DNA from: Streptomyces sp. NBC_00247
GTDB lineage: Bacteria; Actinomycetota; Actinomycetes; Streptomycetales; Streptomycetaceae
Direction of reading: 5' to 3'
Length of the DNA stretch: 64,000 nucleotides
Assembly (NCBI RefSeq): GCF_036188265.1
Contig: NZ_CP108093.1
Coordinates: 2,927,001 to 2,991,000 of the forward strand
Shown here: positions 41,043 through 48,712 of the stretch, piece by piece
Layout: every line of letters starts with the position of its first letter
Position numbering within the stretch: the stretch's first letter is position 1
The notes under the pieces: generated by a model
Database searches by the model: none
Seen by the model: only the letters and a program-made list of their open reading frames with translations
Told to the model about the DNA's origin: nothing
Program-made: the position numbers and the translations under genes

Positions 41043-42467
41043 TCAGCGGGACTGCGACGGTCCAAAGAACTCGATCTCCGCGAAGGCGACTTGCTTCTTC
41101 GCGGAGGTGTGGTAGGCGGACTCGACGGTGAAGCGGACCTTGGTGACGTCGTCGTAACGGAAGTCGCGGGTCTGGCCTCCGGCGCCGTCGTCCAGGACGA
41201 GTTCGCGGTGGGTGACCTTGCCGCTGGACTGGGTCACGGTGACATCGACGCGGTGCGGGAGCGCCTGCTCGCCGTTCTGGTCGGCGCGGTACGAGACCCC
41301 CGGCATCACGATCACGTTCAGCAGACGGGTCGGCGTGTCGAAGGAGGCCTCGATCCACTGGCCCTTGCCCGACTCGGACACCCCGGGGCCCCACCAGGTG
41401 TTGTTGAGCTTGTCGAAGGACGAGTCCGGCTTGTGGCCCTGGTAGGAGCGGGACGCGGTGACGTGGTCCGGCGAGACGGGGGCCCGCTTGGAGAAGTGGT
41501 CGCGGGTCGCCCGGACGCCGTCGGGGATGTGGACCGCCGCCACGATCACCAGGGTCACCACGACCGCCGCCCCCACCCAGCCCAGGACGCGGTCGAAGGT
41601 GCGGCGCACCCGGGGGCGGTCGCCCGCCCACGGGGTCTCCCGGGTACGGGTGTCCAGCAGTCGGCGCCACCACGGCAGCCGGCGGCCCTCCACGTGCCGG
41701 TCGCCCGCCATGGGCATCGCGCAGCGGGCGCAGTAGTGCCGGTCGGGCCGGTTGCGGGTGCTGCACCAGGGGCAGGGCGTGCCCCCGTCCACACCGAGTT
41801 CCTCGCCCGGGGCCTGTACGGTCTGCGGGCGCTGGGGGGCCGGCCGGCCGGGCAGGACCGGGGCGACCGAGGGCGCCGCCAGGGGTCCGGGGTCGGCGAC
41901 CGGGACGATGAGGCGACGGGCACGGTCCGCCATGCCGCCGTCGTCCGCCGCCCCCGGGACCTCCTGGGTGTCGGCCTCGTCGCGGGCCTCGTACGTGCCG
42001 TACCCGGAGGACCGGGCGCCCTGCGGGTACGGCGCGGCGGCGGGAGCCTCGTCGTACGCGGCGTGGCCGTACGCCCCCTGGGCCGGGCCGGCCGGGGCGG
42101 CGTACGGGGAGCTCTCGTGGGCGAGGGGCTCCGGGCCCCGCGGCTCCCGCGACTGCCGGGGCAGCCCCGCGCCGCCGCCGGGCCGGGCGAAGGCGTCCCA
42201 GCCGGGTTCGGCGGACGCCGGAGCGGCGTCCGTGGACGAGGGCGCCGACGAGGCCGGAGCGGGGGCCGGGGCGGGGGCCGGGGCGGGGGCCGGGGCGGGG
42301 CCTTCCGACGCCTCACCGGCGCCTCCGCCGTGGCCGCGGGCGCCGCTCGCGGCACCCGCCGTGGCCGCCGGCCGGTCGGCCCAGCCCAGTACGGCCCCGC
42401 ACGCGTCGCAGAACGACAAGCCCGGTTCCGCGCGGGTGCCGCATTCGGCGCAGTTCTGCGTGGTCAT
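41043..42467 (-). CDS. Zinc-ribbon membrane protein with a C-terminal discoidin-like domain, coupled to the injection-system genes
   Basis: A 474-residue protein. Two zinc ribbons are visible: C-x-x-C pairs at residues 6-9 and 20-23 (CAEC, CDAC) and again near 235-255 (CPWC, CARC). Between them is a disordered Pro/Ala/Gly/Tyr region, including a (PA)n run. A single transmembrane helix follows (about 292-313), then a 150-residue extracellular domain resembling F5/8 type C (GQWIEASFDTPTRLLNVIVM, VRFTVESAYH, FAEIEFFG). The ATG overlaps the gpI stop (ATGA), so it is made with the baseplate proteins. It may anchor or sense for the particle; no function is known to me. Confidence 0.75.
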   Translation of the reverse strand: MTTQNCAECGTRAEPGLSFCDACGAVLGWADRPAATAGAASGARGHGGGAGEASEGPAPAPAPAPAPAPAPASSAPSSTDAAPASAEPGWDAFARPGGGAGLPRQSREPRGPEPLAHESSPYAAPAGPAQGAYGHAAYDEAPAAAPYPQGARSSGYGTYEARDEADTQEVPGAADDGGMADRARRLIVPVADPGPLAAPSVAPVLPGRPAPQRPQTVQAPGEELGVDGGTPCPWCSTRNRPDRHYCARCAMPMAGDRHVEGRRLPWWRRLLDTRTRETPWAGDRPRVRRTFDRVLGWVGAAVVVTLVIVAAVHIPDGVRATRDHFSKRAPVSPDHVTASRSYQGHKPDSSFDKLNNTWWGPGVSESGKGQWIEASFDTPTRLLNVIVMPGVSYRADQNGEQALPHRVDVTVTQSSGKVTHRELVLDDGAGGQTRDFRYDDVTKVRFTVESAYHTSAKKQVAFAEIEFFGPSQSR

Positions 42468-43030
42468 TTCTCCGAGGTCCTTTCGGACGGATCGCCGGCG
42501 GTCACCTGGACCGTGTACGGCATGTGGGCGGGCCGGGCTGCGGCGACGATGCCGTCCAGGCGGTAGTGGTCCGCCGTGGTCGGATCGGGCAGCCTGAGGT
42601 GTACGTGCAGATGGGGGCGGGGGATGCCGGGGATCGGGCCCAGCGGGCGGGCGGTCCAGTCGGCGCCCCCGCTCTCGCTGATCTCCGGTGCGACGCCGAA
42701 GGCGAGCCGGACCGTTTCGGCCAGGCCGCGCCGGGTGCCGCGGATGCGGTGCAGGTACGCGGCGGTCGCCACGGCGGCACGCAGCAGCGGCTCGGGTTCG
42801 GTGCCGTCGGTCTCCGCACCGACCCAACCGGTCAGCCACCGGGCGTAGTCCAGGGGCGCCAGCGAGGGACGGAAGTAGGAGTCGAGGCAGTCCAGCGCGG
42901 TGTGGATGGGTGCGAACACCTCGTCGAGCCCGTCGACGAAGCGCAGGGCGAGGTCGTCGTCGGCGAAGACGGCGGGCAGCATCGCACCGATCGGTGAGGA
43001 CGAACCGAGTCCGTCGACGGAGCCTCTCAT
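42464..43030 (-). CDS. Baseplate/tail protein, phage P2 gpI-like
   Basis: A 188-residue protein of the tail protein I family, located with gpJ and gp25 in the baseplate wedge of contractile systems. Recognisable parts are the opening LPAVFADDDLALRFVDGLDEVF and WLTGWVGAE, then TRRGLAETVRLAFGV and RPHLHVHLRLPDP toward the end, with AARPAHMPYTVQV. Its ATG overlaps the stop of the gpJ-like gene, and its stop overlaps the zinc-ribbon gene start. Confidence 0.86.
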   Translation of the reverse strand: MRGSVDGLGSSSPIGAMLPAVFADDDLALRFVDGLDEVFAPIHTALDCLDSYFRPSLAPLDYARWLTGWVGAETDGTEPEPLLRAAVATAAYLHRIRGTRRGLAETVRLAFGVAPEISESGGADWTARPLGPIPGIPRPHLHVHLRLPDPTTADHYRLDGIVAAARPAHMPYTVQVTAGDPSERTSEK

Positions 43031-45024
43031 CCGTGGCTCCCGGTGCCGCGTTCCTTGTCCCCCGTGGAGTTGTCCCCGATCACCCGGACGCGGTGGTCGA
43101 AGGAGAACACCAGGGAGGGCGGCGACAGGTCGATGCGGTTCGTCGCCTCGCCGCGCTTTCCGGTCAGCGGGTCGGCGGGGTGGAGCATGACCTCGTCCAC
43201 CAGCTCGACGCCGGGAATCCGCTGGAGCACCGCGAAGGCCTCGCCGGCCTGCACGGGCCGCCCGAACGGCCATCCCTTGCCGTCCGCGCCACCGGTCAGC
43301 GGGTCGAGGTGCTGGTAGAGGGCGTCGTGCACCCGTCGGCGCACCAGGTCGGTGTCGACGCCGCGGAAGGCGTGCACGGTGGCGACGACGGTGACGCCCT
43401 GGTAGAAGGGCGGACCGACCGCCAGCCGGGTCCCGATCAGGCGGCGTTCGTCCAGGTGGCGCGTGATGCGCTCCAACAGTGCGTCGCCGGGCACCAGTTG
43501 CTCGAAGCGGAGTCGACCACCCGGGTCCGGTATCGCCTGCGGCACCACCAACACCCGTACCGCGTAAGCGCCGTACTCGCTCTCCTCGCCCTCCAGGCAG
43601 GAGATGCGCGCGGTTTCGGGGGCGGCCCGACGGGCCAGTTCCTCGTAGTCGCGCAGGGTCACCGCGCGTTCCTGGGCGCGCAGTGTGATCGGGGCGCGGA
43701 CCTTCGCCTCCTCGACCGTCTCGCCGTCCACGCCGCCGCGCGCGGCCTCACGGTTGACGACCTCGGAGACGTACGGGATGGAGGTGCGCAGGACCTGTAC
43801 GGCACCACGGGCCACGTTGCCGGCCCGGCCGCCGCCGGTGCGGTAGCTGCGGGCGCGTACGGGTGAGCCCTTGGGCGCCGCCATGCCGTACTGGCGCAGG
43901 GACCCGTCGGGTTCGCGCACCGCCGGTCCGAAGGCGATCTCGCCGGTCGCGGCGTCCACGGTGACGTGGCGGTCGTCCGGGCCCGAGGCCGCGAAGTGCG
44001 GGACGACCTGCCAGTCCGTCCACCCCTCGTGCTCGGCGGTCTGCAGCAGGACCGGCGGGGTGTCGCCGACCACGGGTCCGTGCGCGAGCCGCAGCCGCTG
44101 CCCCGGCAGCCCGGTGGACTCGCCGAGCGCCTCGTCGTAGACCGTCTCGGCGTGGACGACGGGTGCGGTGCCGCCGATGGTGAAGCCCTCGGCGGAGCGG
44201 ACGGTGGGCGAGGTGGTGTAGAAGGGCTGGCCGGGGTGGGGTTCGGTGACCCGGCACCGCAGCCAGCCCGCCTCCTGACCGGCGTTGCGGGAGAGCACGT
44301 GCCCGCCGGGGACGTGCAGGATCACCTCACCTGGCCGGTTGAGGCCGCCGGTGCCGTCCCGGTCGACCTCGCAGAGCTGCCAGCCGTCCTCGGTCCACGC
44401 CTCCCAGACCAGCGGAGGCTGCCGGGGATCCACGCCGACACCGTCGACCCGGCTGTCCAGTTCCAGGGTGACCGCGCAGTGCGGCACCGCGCCGGTCAGG
44501 CCCAGCAGCATGCAGTCGCCCGGGGCGGGTGACTCGGAGAAGCAGAGCACGTCCTTCGCGTCGTCGGCGAGGTCGTGCGTGCGGTCCAGCGCGGGCTCGC
44601 CCCGCCGCTGCACCATCAGATGCTTCAACCCGCAGTTCCAGAGCACGAGTTCGACTTCGGTACTGAAGACGACCGCTTCCTCGTCGCTGGTGCGCGAGGT
44701 GGCCACCTCGGTGCCGAGCGGTACGGTCACCGGCTCCTCCTGCGGCGCCGAGAGCCAGAACGTCACCTCCGTACGGGCGGCGGAGGGCGGGAACAGCGTG
44801 ATGCCCACCAGGTCGAGGAAGGCCAAGTGGTTCTTGTCCGGGACCCGGTTGAGCCGGTAGACGATCTCGTCGGCCATGTGCGCCACCGTCTCGACGAGGG
44901 TGATGCCCGGGTCGGAGACGTTGTGGTCGGTCCACTCCGGGGCGCGCTGCTGGATGTAACGCTTGGCGTCGTCGACGAACTGCTGGAAGCGGCGGTCGTC
45001 GAGATTCGGGGAGGGCAGGGCCAT
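43027..45024 (-). CDS. Baseplate assembly protein, gpJ-like
   Basis: A 665-residue baseplate wedge protein of the gpJ/Afp11-12 type found in extracellular and intracellular contractile injection systems. Family features are the N-terminus LDDRRFQQFVDDAKRYI, DPGITLVETVAHMADEIVYRLNRV, the repeated VTFWLS/ VPLGTEV strands, and the C-terminal half with RDYEELARRAAPETARISCL and VTVVATVHAF. ATG overlaps the gp25 stop (TGATG). The protein is longer than P2 gpJ because of an inserted beta-rich domain in the middle, normal for these systems. Confidence 0.92.
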   Translation of the reverse strand: MALPSPNLDDRRFQQFVDDAKRYIQQRAPEWTDHNVSDPGITLVETVAHMADEIVYRLNRVPDKNHLAFLDLVGITLFPPSAARTEVTFWLSAPQEEPVTVPLGTEVATSRTSDEEAVVFSTEVELVLWNCGLKHLMVQRRGEPALDRTHDLADDAKDVLCFSESPAPGDCMLLGLTGAVPHCAVTLELDSRVDGVGVDPRQPPLVWEAWTEDGWQLCEVDRDGTGGLNRPGEVILHVPGGHVLSRNAGQEAGWLRCRVTEPHPGQPFYTTSPTVRSAEGFTIGGTAPVVHAETVYDEALGESTGLPGQRLRLAHGPVVGDTPPVLLQTAEHEGWTDWQVVPHFAASGPDDRHVTVDAATGEIAFGPAVREPDGSLRQYGMAAPKGSPVRARSYRTGGGRAGNVARGAVQVLRTSIPYVSEVVNREAARGGVDGETVEEAKVRAPITLRAQERAVTLRDYEELARRAAPETARISCLEGEESEYGAYAVRVLVVPQAIPDPGGRLRFEQLVPGDALLERITRHLDERRLIGTRLAVGPPFYQGVTVVATVHAFRGVDTDLVRRRVHDALYQHLDPLTGGADGKGWPFGRPVQAGEAFAVLQRIPGVELVDEVMLHPADPLTGKRGEATNRIDLSPPSLVFSFDHRVRVIGDNSTGDKERGTGSHG

Positions 45025-45467
45025 CAACGGTCGCTTTCGGAAGAGTTGCCCAGGGCGGGGCCGGCGTCGGGCTCCTCGTGGGACGGGATGACATAGAAGG
45101 GGAAGACGAGGCTGCGGGGGTTGTTGGTGCCGCGGATCGAGTAGCGGACGTCGATGAAGAGGACGCTCTGGTCGGTGCCCACGGTGACCTCGATGTCGTC
45201 GACCTCGATGCGCGGCTCCCAGCGGTCCAGACTGACGTACACCTCGTGCTGGATGCGGCCCGCGGTCTGCTCGTTGACCGGCGCGAACACCAGATCCTGG
45301 ATGGCGCAGCCGAAGTCCGGCCGCATCGGCCGCTCCCCGGGTGCCGTGGACAGGACCAGCCTGATCGCCTCTTCGATCTCCCGCTCGCCGCTGACCAGGG
45401 CGATCCCGCCGGTGGGCCCGATGCGCAGGGGGAACGACCAGCCGGACCCGACGAACTGCTCGGCCAT
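45024..45467 (-). CDS. Baseplate wedge protein, gp25/GPW family
   Basis: A 147-residue protein of the gp25-like lysozyme-fold family that nucleates the sheath at the baseplate. The core EREIEEAIRLVLSTAPGERPMRPDFGC carries the conserved E-P-P/R-P-x-x-G motif, followed by FAPVNEQTAGRIQHEV and RWEPRIEVDDIEV. Start ATG with GGAGAAGG upstream. Coupled to the gpJ gene. Confidence 0.94.
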   Translation of the reverse strand: MAEQFVGSGWSFPLRIGPTGGIALVSGEREIEEAIRLVLSTAPGERPMRPDFGCAIQDLVFAPVNEQTAGRIQHEVYVSLDRWEPRIEVDDIEVTVGTDQSVLFIDVRYSIRGTNNPRSLVFPFYVIPSHEEPDAGPALGNSSESDR

Positions 45468-45501
45468 CAGACCTTCTCCTGCCTTCCGTTGGGGTTCTCG
45501 C

Positions 45502-47397
45502 TCATATCACCGGGATTCCGTTGGCCAGGAACGCGGGAGACGTGACCAGCGTGGTGGGGGCCTTGATCGTGGTATTGACGGCGGAGGTGATCTGCACGGT
45601 TCCCCCACCGGTGAGCATCGCGGCGCCCACGGCGTTCATGCTCAGGGCGCCGACCGCGTTCAGCCCCAGTTCGCCCGCGGCCCTGACGTTGACCGCGCCG
45701 CTGCCGCTGATGCTGAGCGGACCGCCGCTCTTGATGGTCAGGGCACGCCGGGCGCTGAGCGTCAGGTCGGTACCCGCTTCCACCGACACCGACCGGCTGC
45801 CCTTGATCGTCACGGAGCCCTTGCTGTCCACGATGATCTCGGTGTTGGTCCGGTCCAGCTGGATGATCAACTGCTGGTCCCCGGAGGCGAGCCGGACGCC
45901 CTGTTTGCGCGTACCGGTCTTCTGGCTGAGCAGGTCCATGCGGTTGCCGTCCCGGTCGGAGACGGTGTGCCGGGCCGCCGTCTTCCGCGAGGCGTCGTGC
46001 AGCGGCACGTCCCTGACGGGGGTCGGCACGTCCTTGCCGTTGTAGAGCCCGCCGATCACGAACGGGTGATCCAGAGCGCCCCGGTCGAACCCGACGAGCA
46101 CCTCGTCGTTGACGTCGAGCGGGAAGATCCCGCCGCCGGCGAGGCCGCCCATCTGCACGGTGCGCGTCCAGTCGCTGACGTACGTGTCGTCCAGCCAGGG
46201 GAAGCGCAGCTTGACGCGCCCCTGTTTGAGCGGGTCGTTGACGTCGGTGACCAGGGCGTTGGCCACGCTGGGCAGTCGCGGCGCGGTCTCCGAGCCGCCG
46301 GAGGTGAGGCCGTACAGCGAGCGCCACTGGCGTCCGCTGACCGTCACCCAGGTCTCGTAGTGCTTGCCGTCGCCGAAGACGTGGCGCACCGACGTGACGG
46401 TGTACTTGCCCTCGAAGGGCTTGCCCACGTCGGCCAGGGCCACCGGAACGCCCGGCCGCAGCTTGGGGTTCCCGCGCGCGACGACCTCCACCTCGGCGAA
46501 CGAGGACGTGATGTCGTCGGCGAGCGCTTCGGCGGCGAACTTCACCTCGGCCTGCTTGTCGTACGGGGTCGCCGTGTCCACCAGCGGCGCCGGGCCGAAC
46601 TTCGCGGCGGCGACGCCCGGCGTGGTGCCGATGGTGATGCCCGGGTTGGACACCGCGGGCGAGAGGGCGGTGAGCTCCTTCTTCGTCGTGACGTCCCAGC
46701 CGCGCGCCTGGACCTTGCCGACCTGGTCGGCTGCGGTGACCGCGGCCCGCAGCCGCAGGATGTCGTGCCCCGCCTGCAACACGAAGGGGCTCTTGTCCCC
46801 GTCGGTGCTCGGCGAGGGCGCGCCCGAGGACGGCTTGGGCCGCACGAACTGGAACGTGCCCTTCGCGTCGATGGACATCACCATCTCGTTCTCGTCGGCG
46901 AGCCGCGCGAGGAAGTCCCAGTCGGTGACGTTGGACTGGCTGATGAACTCGTAGACGGTCTTCGTCGACTGGATCGTCCCGATGGGCACGCCGTCCTGGG
47001 CCGCCAGCTTCCTGGCGATGTCGGACGCGGTCTGGCTGCGGAAGGCGGTCACCCGGCGGCGGCGCAGCAGGCGGTGCCCGAGGTCGTAGCCCCGGACGAC
47101 GGCGAAGGTGCCGGTGCCGTCGTAGTCGACCTCCAGGCCGGTGACCTCACCGGTCAGCAGCGGGTCTCCGGCGCCCTTCCCGTCGGCCACCGGCGTGATG
47201 ACCACGCTGCTGCCGAAGGTGACCCCGAGCTTGCCGAGGATCTTCCGGTAGGGGTCGCGGAAGGTGAGGCGGAACGCCGCCGGAACACCCATCCCCTGGT
47301 CCACGTGGCTGTCGACGAGGGCACTGGTGAGGTCGGACGGAATCTTGGCGCCATTGATCTTGACGTCGACGACGTTGGAGAACGCGGCCCGCACCAT
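45502..47397 (-). CDS. VgrG-like spike protein (gp27-gp5 / gpD fusion)
   Basis: A 631-residue central spike. The N-terminal gpD/gp27-like domain includes SQTASDIARKLAAQDGV and YEFISQSNVTDWDFLARLADE; the OB-fold follows with VTDVNDPLKQGRVKLRFPWLDD, DWTRTVQMGG and DEVLVGFDRGALDHPFVIGGLYNG. The C-terminus is a run of short strands (VTIKGSRSVSVEAGTDLTL onward), typical of a triple-stranded beta-helix needle. No PAAR domain is fused, and no PAAR gene is seen in the window. ATG overlaps the LysM gene stop (TGATG). Confidence 0.93.
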   Translation of the reverse strand: MVRAAFSNVVDVKINGAKIPSDLTSALVDSHVDQGMGVPAAFRLTFRDPYRKILGKLGVTFGSSVVITPVADGKGAGDPLLTGEVTGLEVDYDGTGTFAVVRGYDLGHRLLRRRRVTAFRSQTASDIARKLAAQDGVPIGTIQSTKTVYEFISQSNVTDWDFLARLADENEMVMSIDAKGTFQFVRPKPSSGAPSPSTDGDKSPFVLQAGHDILRLRAAVTAADQVGKVQARGWDVTTKKELTALSPAVSNPGITIGTTPGVAAAKFGPAPLVDTATPYDKQAEVKFAAEALADDITSSFAEVEVVARGNPKLRPGVPVALADVGKPFEGKYTVTSVRHVFGDGKHYETWVTVSGRQWRSLYGLTSGGSETAPRLPSVANALVTDVNDPLKQGRVKLRFPWLDDTYVSDWTRTVQMGGLAGGGIFPLDVNDEVLVGFDRGALDHPFVIGGLYNGKDVPTPVRDVPLHDASRKTAARHTVSDRDGNRMDLLSQKTGTRKQGVRLASGDQQLIIQLDRTNTEIIVDSKGSVTIKGSRSVSVEAGTDLTLSARRALTIKSGGPLSISGSGAVNVRAAGELGLNAVGALSMNAVGAAMLTGGGTVQITSAVNTTIKAPTTLVTSPAFLANGIPVI

Positions 47398-48122
47398 CAG
47401 CCGCTCACCTCCTCGGCGGACGGCATGACCAGTTCGGTACCGGACGGCAGGTTCCGGGGATCGTCGATGCCGTTGGCGCGGGCGATCGACCGCCAGGCGG
47501 CCGCGTTGCCGTACTCCCGCCAGGCCAGCGACTGCAACGAGTCGCCCGCCACGACCCGGTGGACGCGCTGCGCGGTGAGCGCGCCGGACGTCGGGTTCTG
47601 GCCACGCGTCTTGCTGGGGATCTCGTGCAACTGCAGTCGGCAGGTGGCCCGGATGGGGACGCCCGTGGTGCCGAAGACCGTGTACGACACGTCGACGGAG
47701 CTGATGTAGGCGGTGAACCGCGCCGTCGAGAACGACCCCCACTGGAAGACGACCCAGGGCGGCGAAGGCTGCTTGGTCCCGATGCTCTTCAGGGTCACCT
47801 CGCAGCATTCGAGGAGCGACTCCACCTTCTTCAGCACGGTGTTGCCGGTCGGTTCGCCGGAGGAGTCGAGGAAGACCTCCAGCCCCATCTGCATCGCCTC
47901 GACGCCCATGAACTCCGGCTTCGCGCCGGTGCGTTCGATCTGCGCCGGAGTCGCCTTCCACTGCGCGCGGCGACTCAGCGACAGCTGCGCCGGGTTGAAG
48001 TCGAAGGCGAACGTCTCCATGATCCCGCCGGGTGACGTGCTGTCGCCCACCGGAGGTTCGTGGATCGCCAGATTGGCGCGTACGAGGCTCTTGCCCGCGC
48101 CCTTGCTGCCCTTGGTGGCCAC
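47397..48122 (-). CDS. LysM-domain tail/baseplate protein (gp53/Afp7-like)
   Basis: A 241-residue protein with an N-terminal domain (FAFDFNPAQLSLSRRAQWK, QPSPPWVVFQWGSF, FTAYISSVDVSYTVF) and a C-terminal LysM domain (HRVVAGDSLQSLAWREYGNA, then WRSIARANGIDDP). In contractile injection systems this protein sits at the tube-baseplate junction and the LysM domain is structural. GTG start with GGGGCGGGG upstream. It lies directly between the tube-like and VgrG-like genes. Confidence 0.92.
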   Translation of the reverse strand: MATKGSKGAGKSLVRANLAIHEPPVGDSTSPGGIMETFAFDFNPAQLSLSRRAQWKATPAQIERTGAKPEFMGVEAMQMGLEVFLDSSGEPTGNTVLKKVESLLECCEVTLKSIGTKQPSPPWVVFQWGSFSTARFTAYISSVDVSYTVFGTTGVPIRATCRLQLHEIPSKTRGQNPTSGALTAQRVHRVVAGDSLQSLAWREYGNAAAWRSIARANGIDDPRNLPSGTELVMPSAEEVSG

Positions 48123-48136
48123 CGTGTCCCCGCCCC

Positions 48137-48562
48137 TCAGCCCGTGAATCCGTGGTGGGCGATCTCCAGTACCTCGGTCGCCACCGCCGGGCTGCCCGGG
48201 TCGAGGGTGGGACCGGTCCAGCGCACCGGCAGCACGTCGATGAGACCCCAGCTGGCGACCTCCGAACCGTCCGCGCGCAGCGCCGCGATCTGCGCGGTGG
48301 GCCGCTTGATCCCGGTCTGCACGGACGAGATCCACTTGGCGACCTTCGCGGTGTCCGGGGTGAGCGGCCGGGTCAGCCGGATCGTGGAGAAGGTGACTCT
48401 GGTCGGCAGCGCCCACACGAAGCCGTTGTTGCCGCCCTCCTGGTGGTGCTCGACCTCCACCTCGGACGCCAGCCCCTCGCACCCGTTGAAATAGCCGAGG
48501 CTTTCGCCGTCGATGCTGAGGGAGAACCAGATGGTTGAGCCCGGGTCTTGGCTGGAGGGCAT
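48137..48562 (-). CDS. Tail tube-like protein (gp19/Afp5 family, initiator type)
   Basis: A 141-residue tube-fold protein: IWFSLSIDGESLGYFNGCEG near the N-terminus, EVEHHQEGGNNG, VTFSTIRLTRPLTPDTAKVA and LPVRWTGPTLDP. It is shorter on signature than the main tube protein at 52932-53375 and lies beside the LysM and spike genes, so it is probably the tube initiator that joins the spike to the tube. The 150-base gap upstream of it contains short GGTCGGAGC-type repeats and no gene. Confidence 0.88.
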   Translation of the reverse strand: MPSSQDPGSTIWFSLSIDGESLGYFNGCEGLASEVEVEHHQEGGNNGFVWALPTRVTFSTIRLTRPLTPDTAKVAKWISSVQTGIKRPTAQIAALRADGSEVASWGLIDVLPVRWTGPTLDPGSPAVATEVLEIAHHGFTG

Positions 48563-48712
48563 CTCGGCGGACCTTTCTTTCGGTGGTGCGTGCCGGTCGG
48601 GGGTTCGTCCCGGCCGGAAGGCCTGGGGCCCACGGCGGTCGGGACGATCGGGGCGGAGCGGTCGGAACGGGCGGGAGGCGAACAGTCGGAACGGTCGGAG
48701 CGGTCGGAGCGG

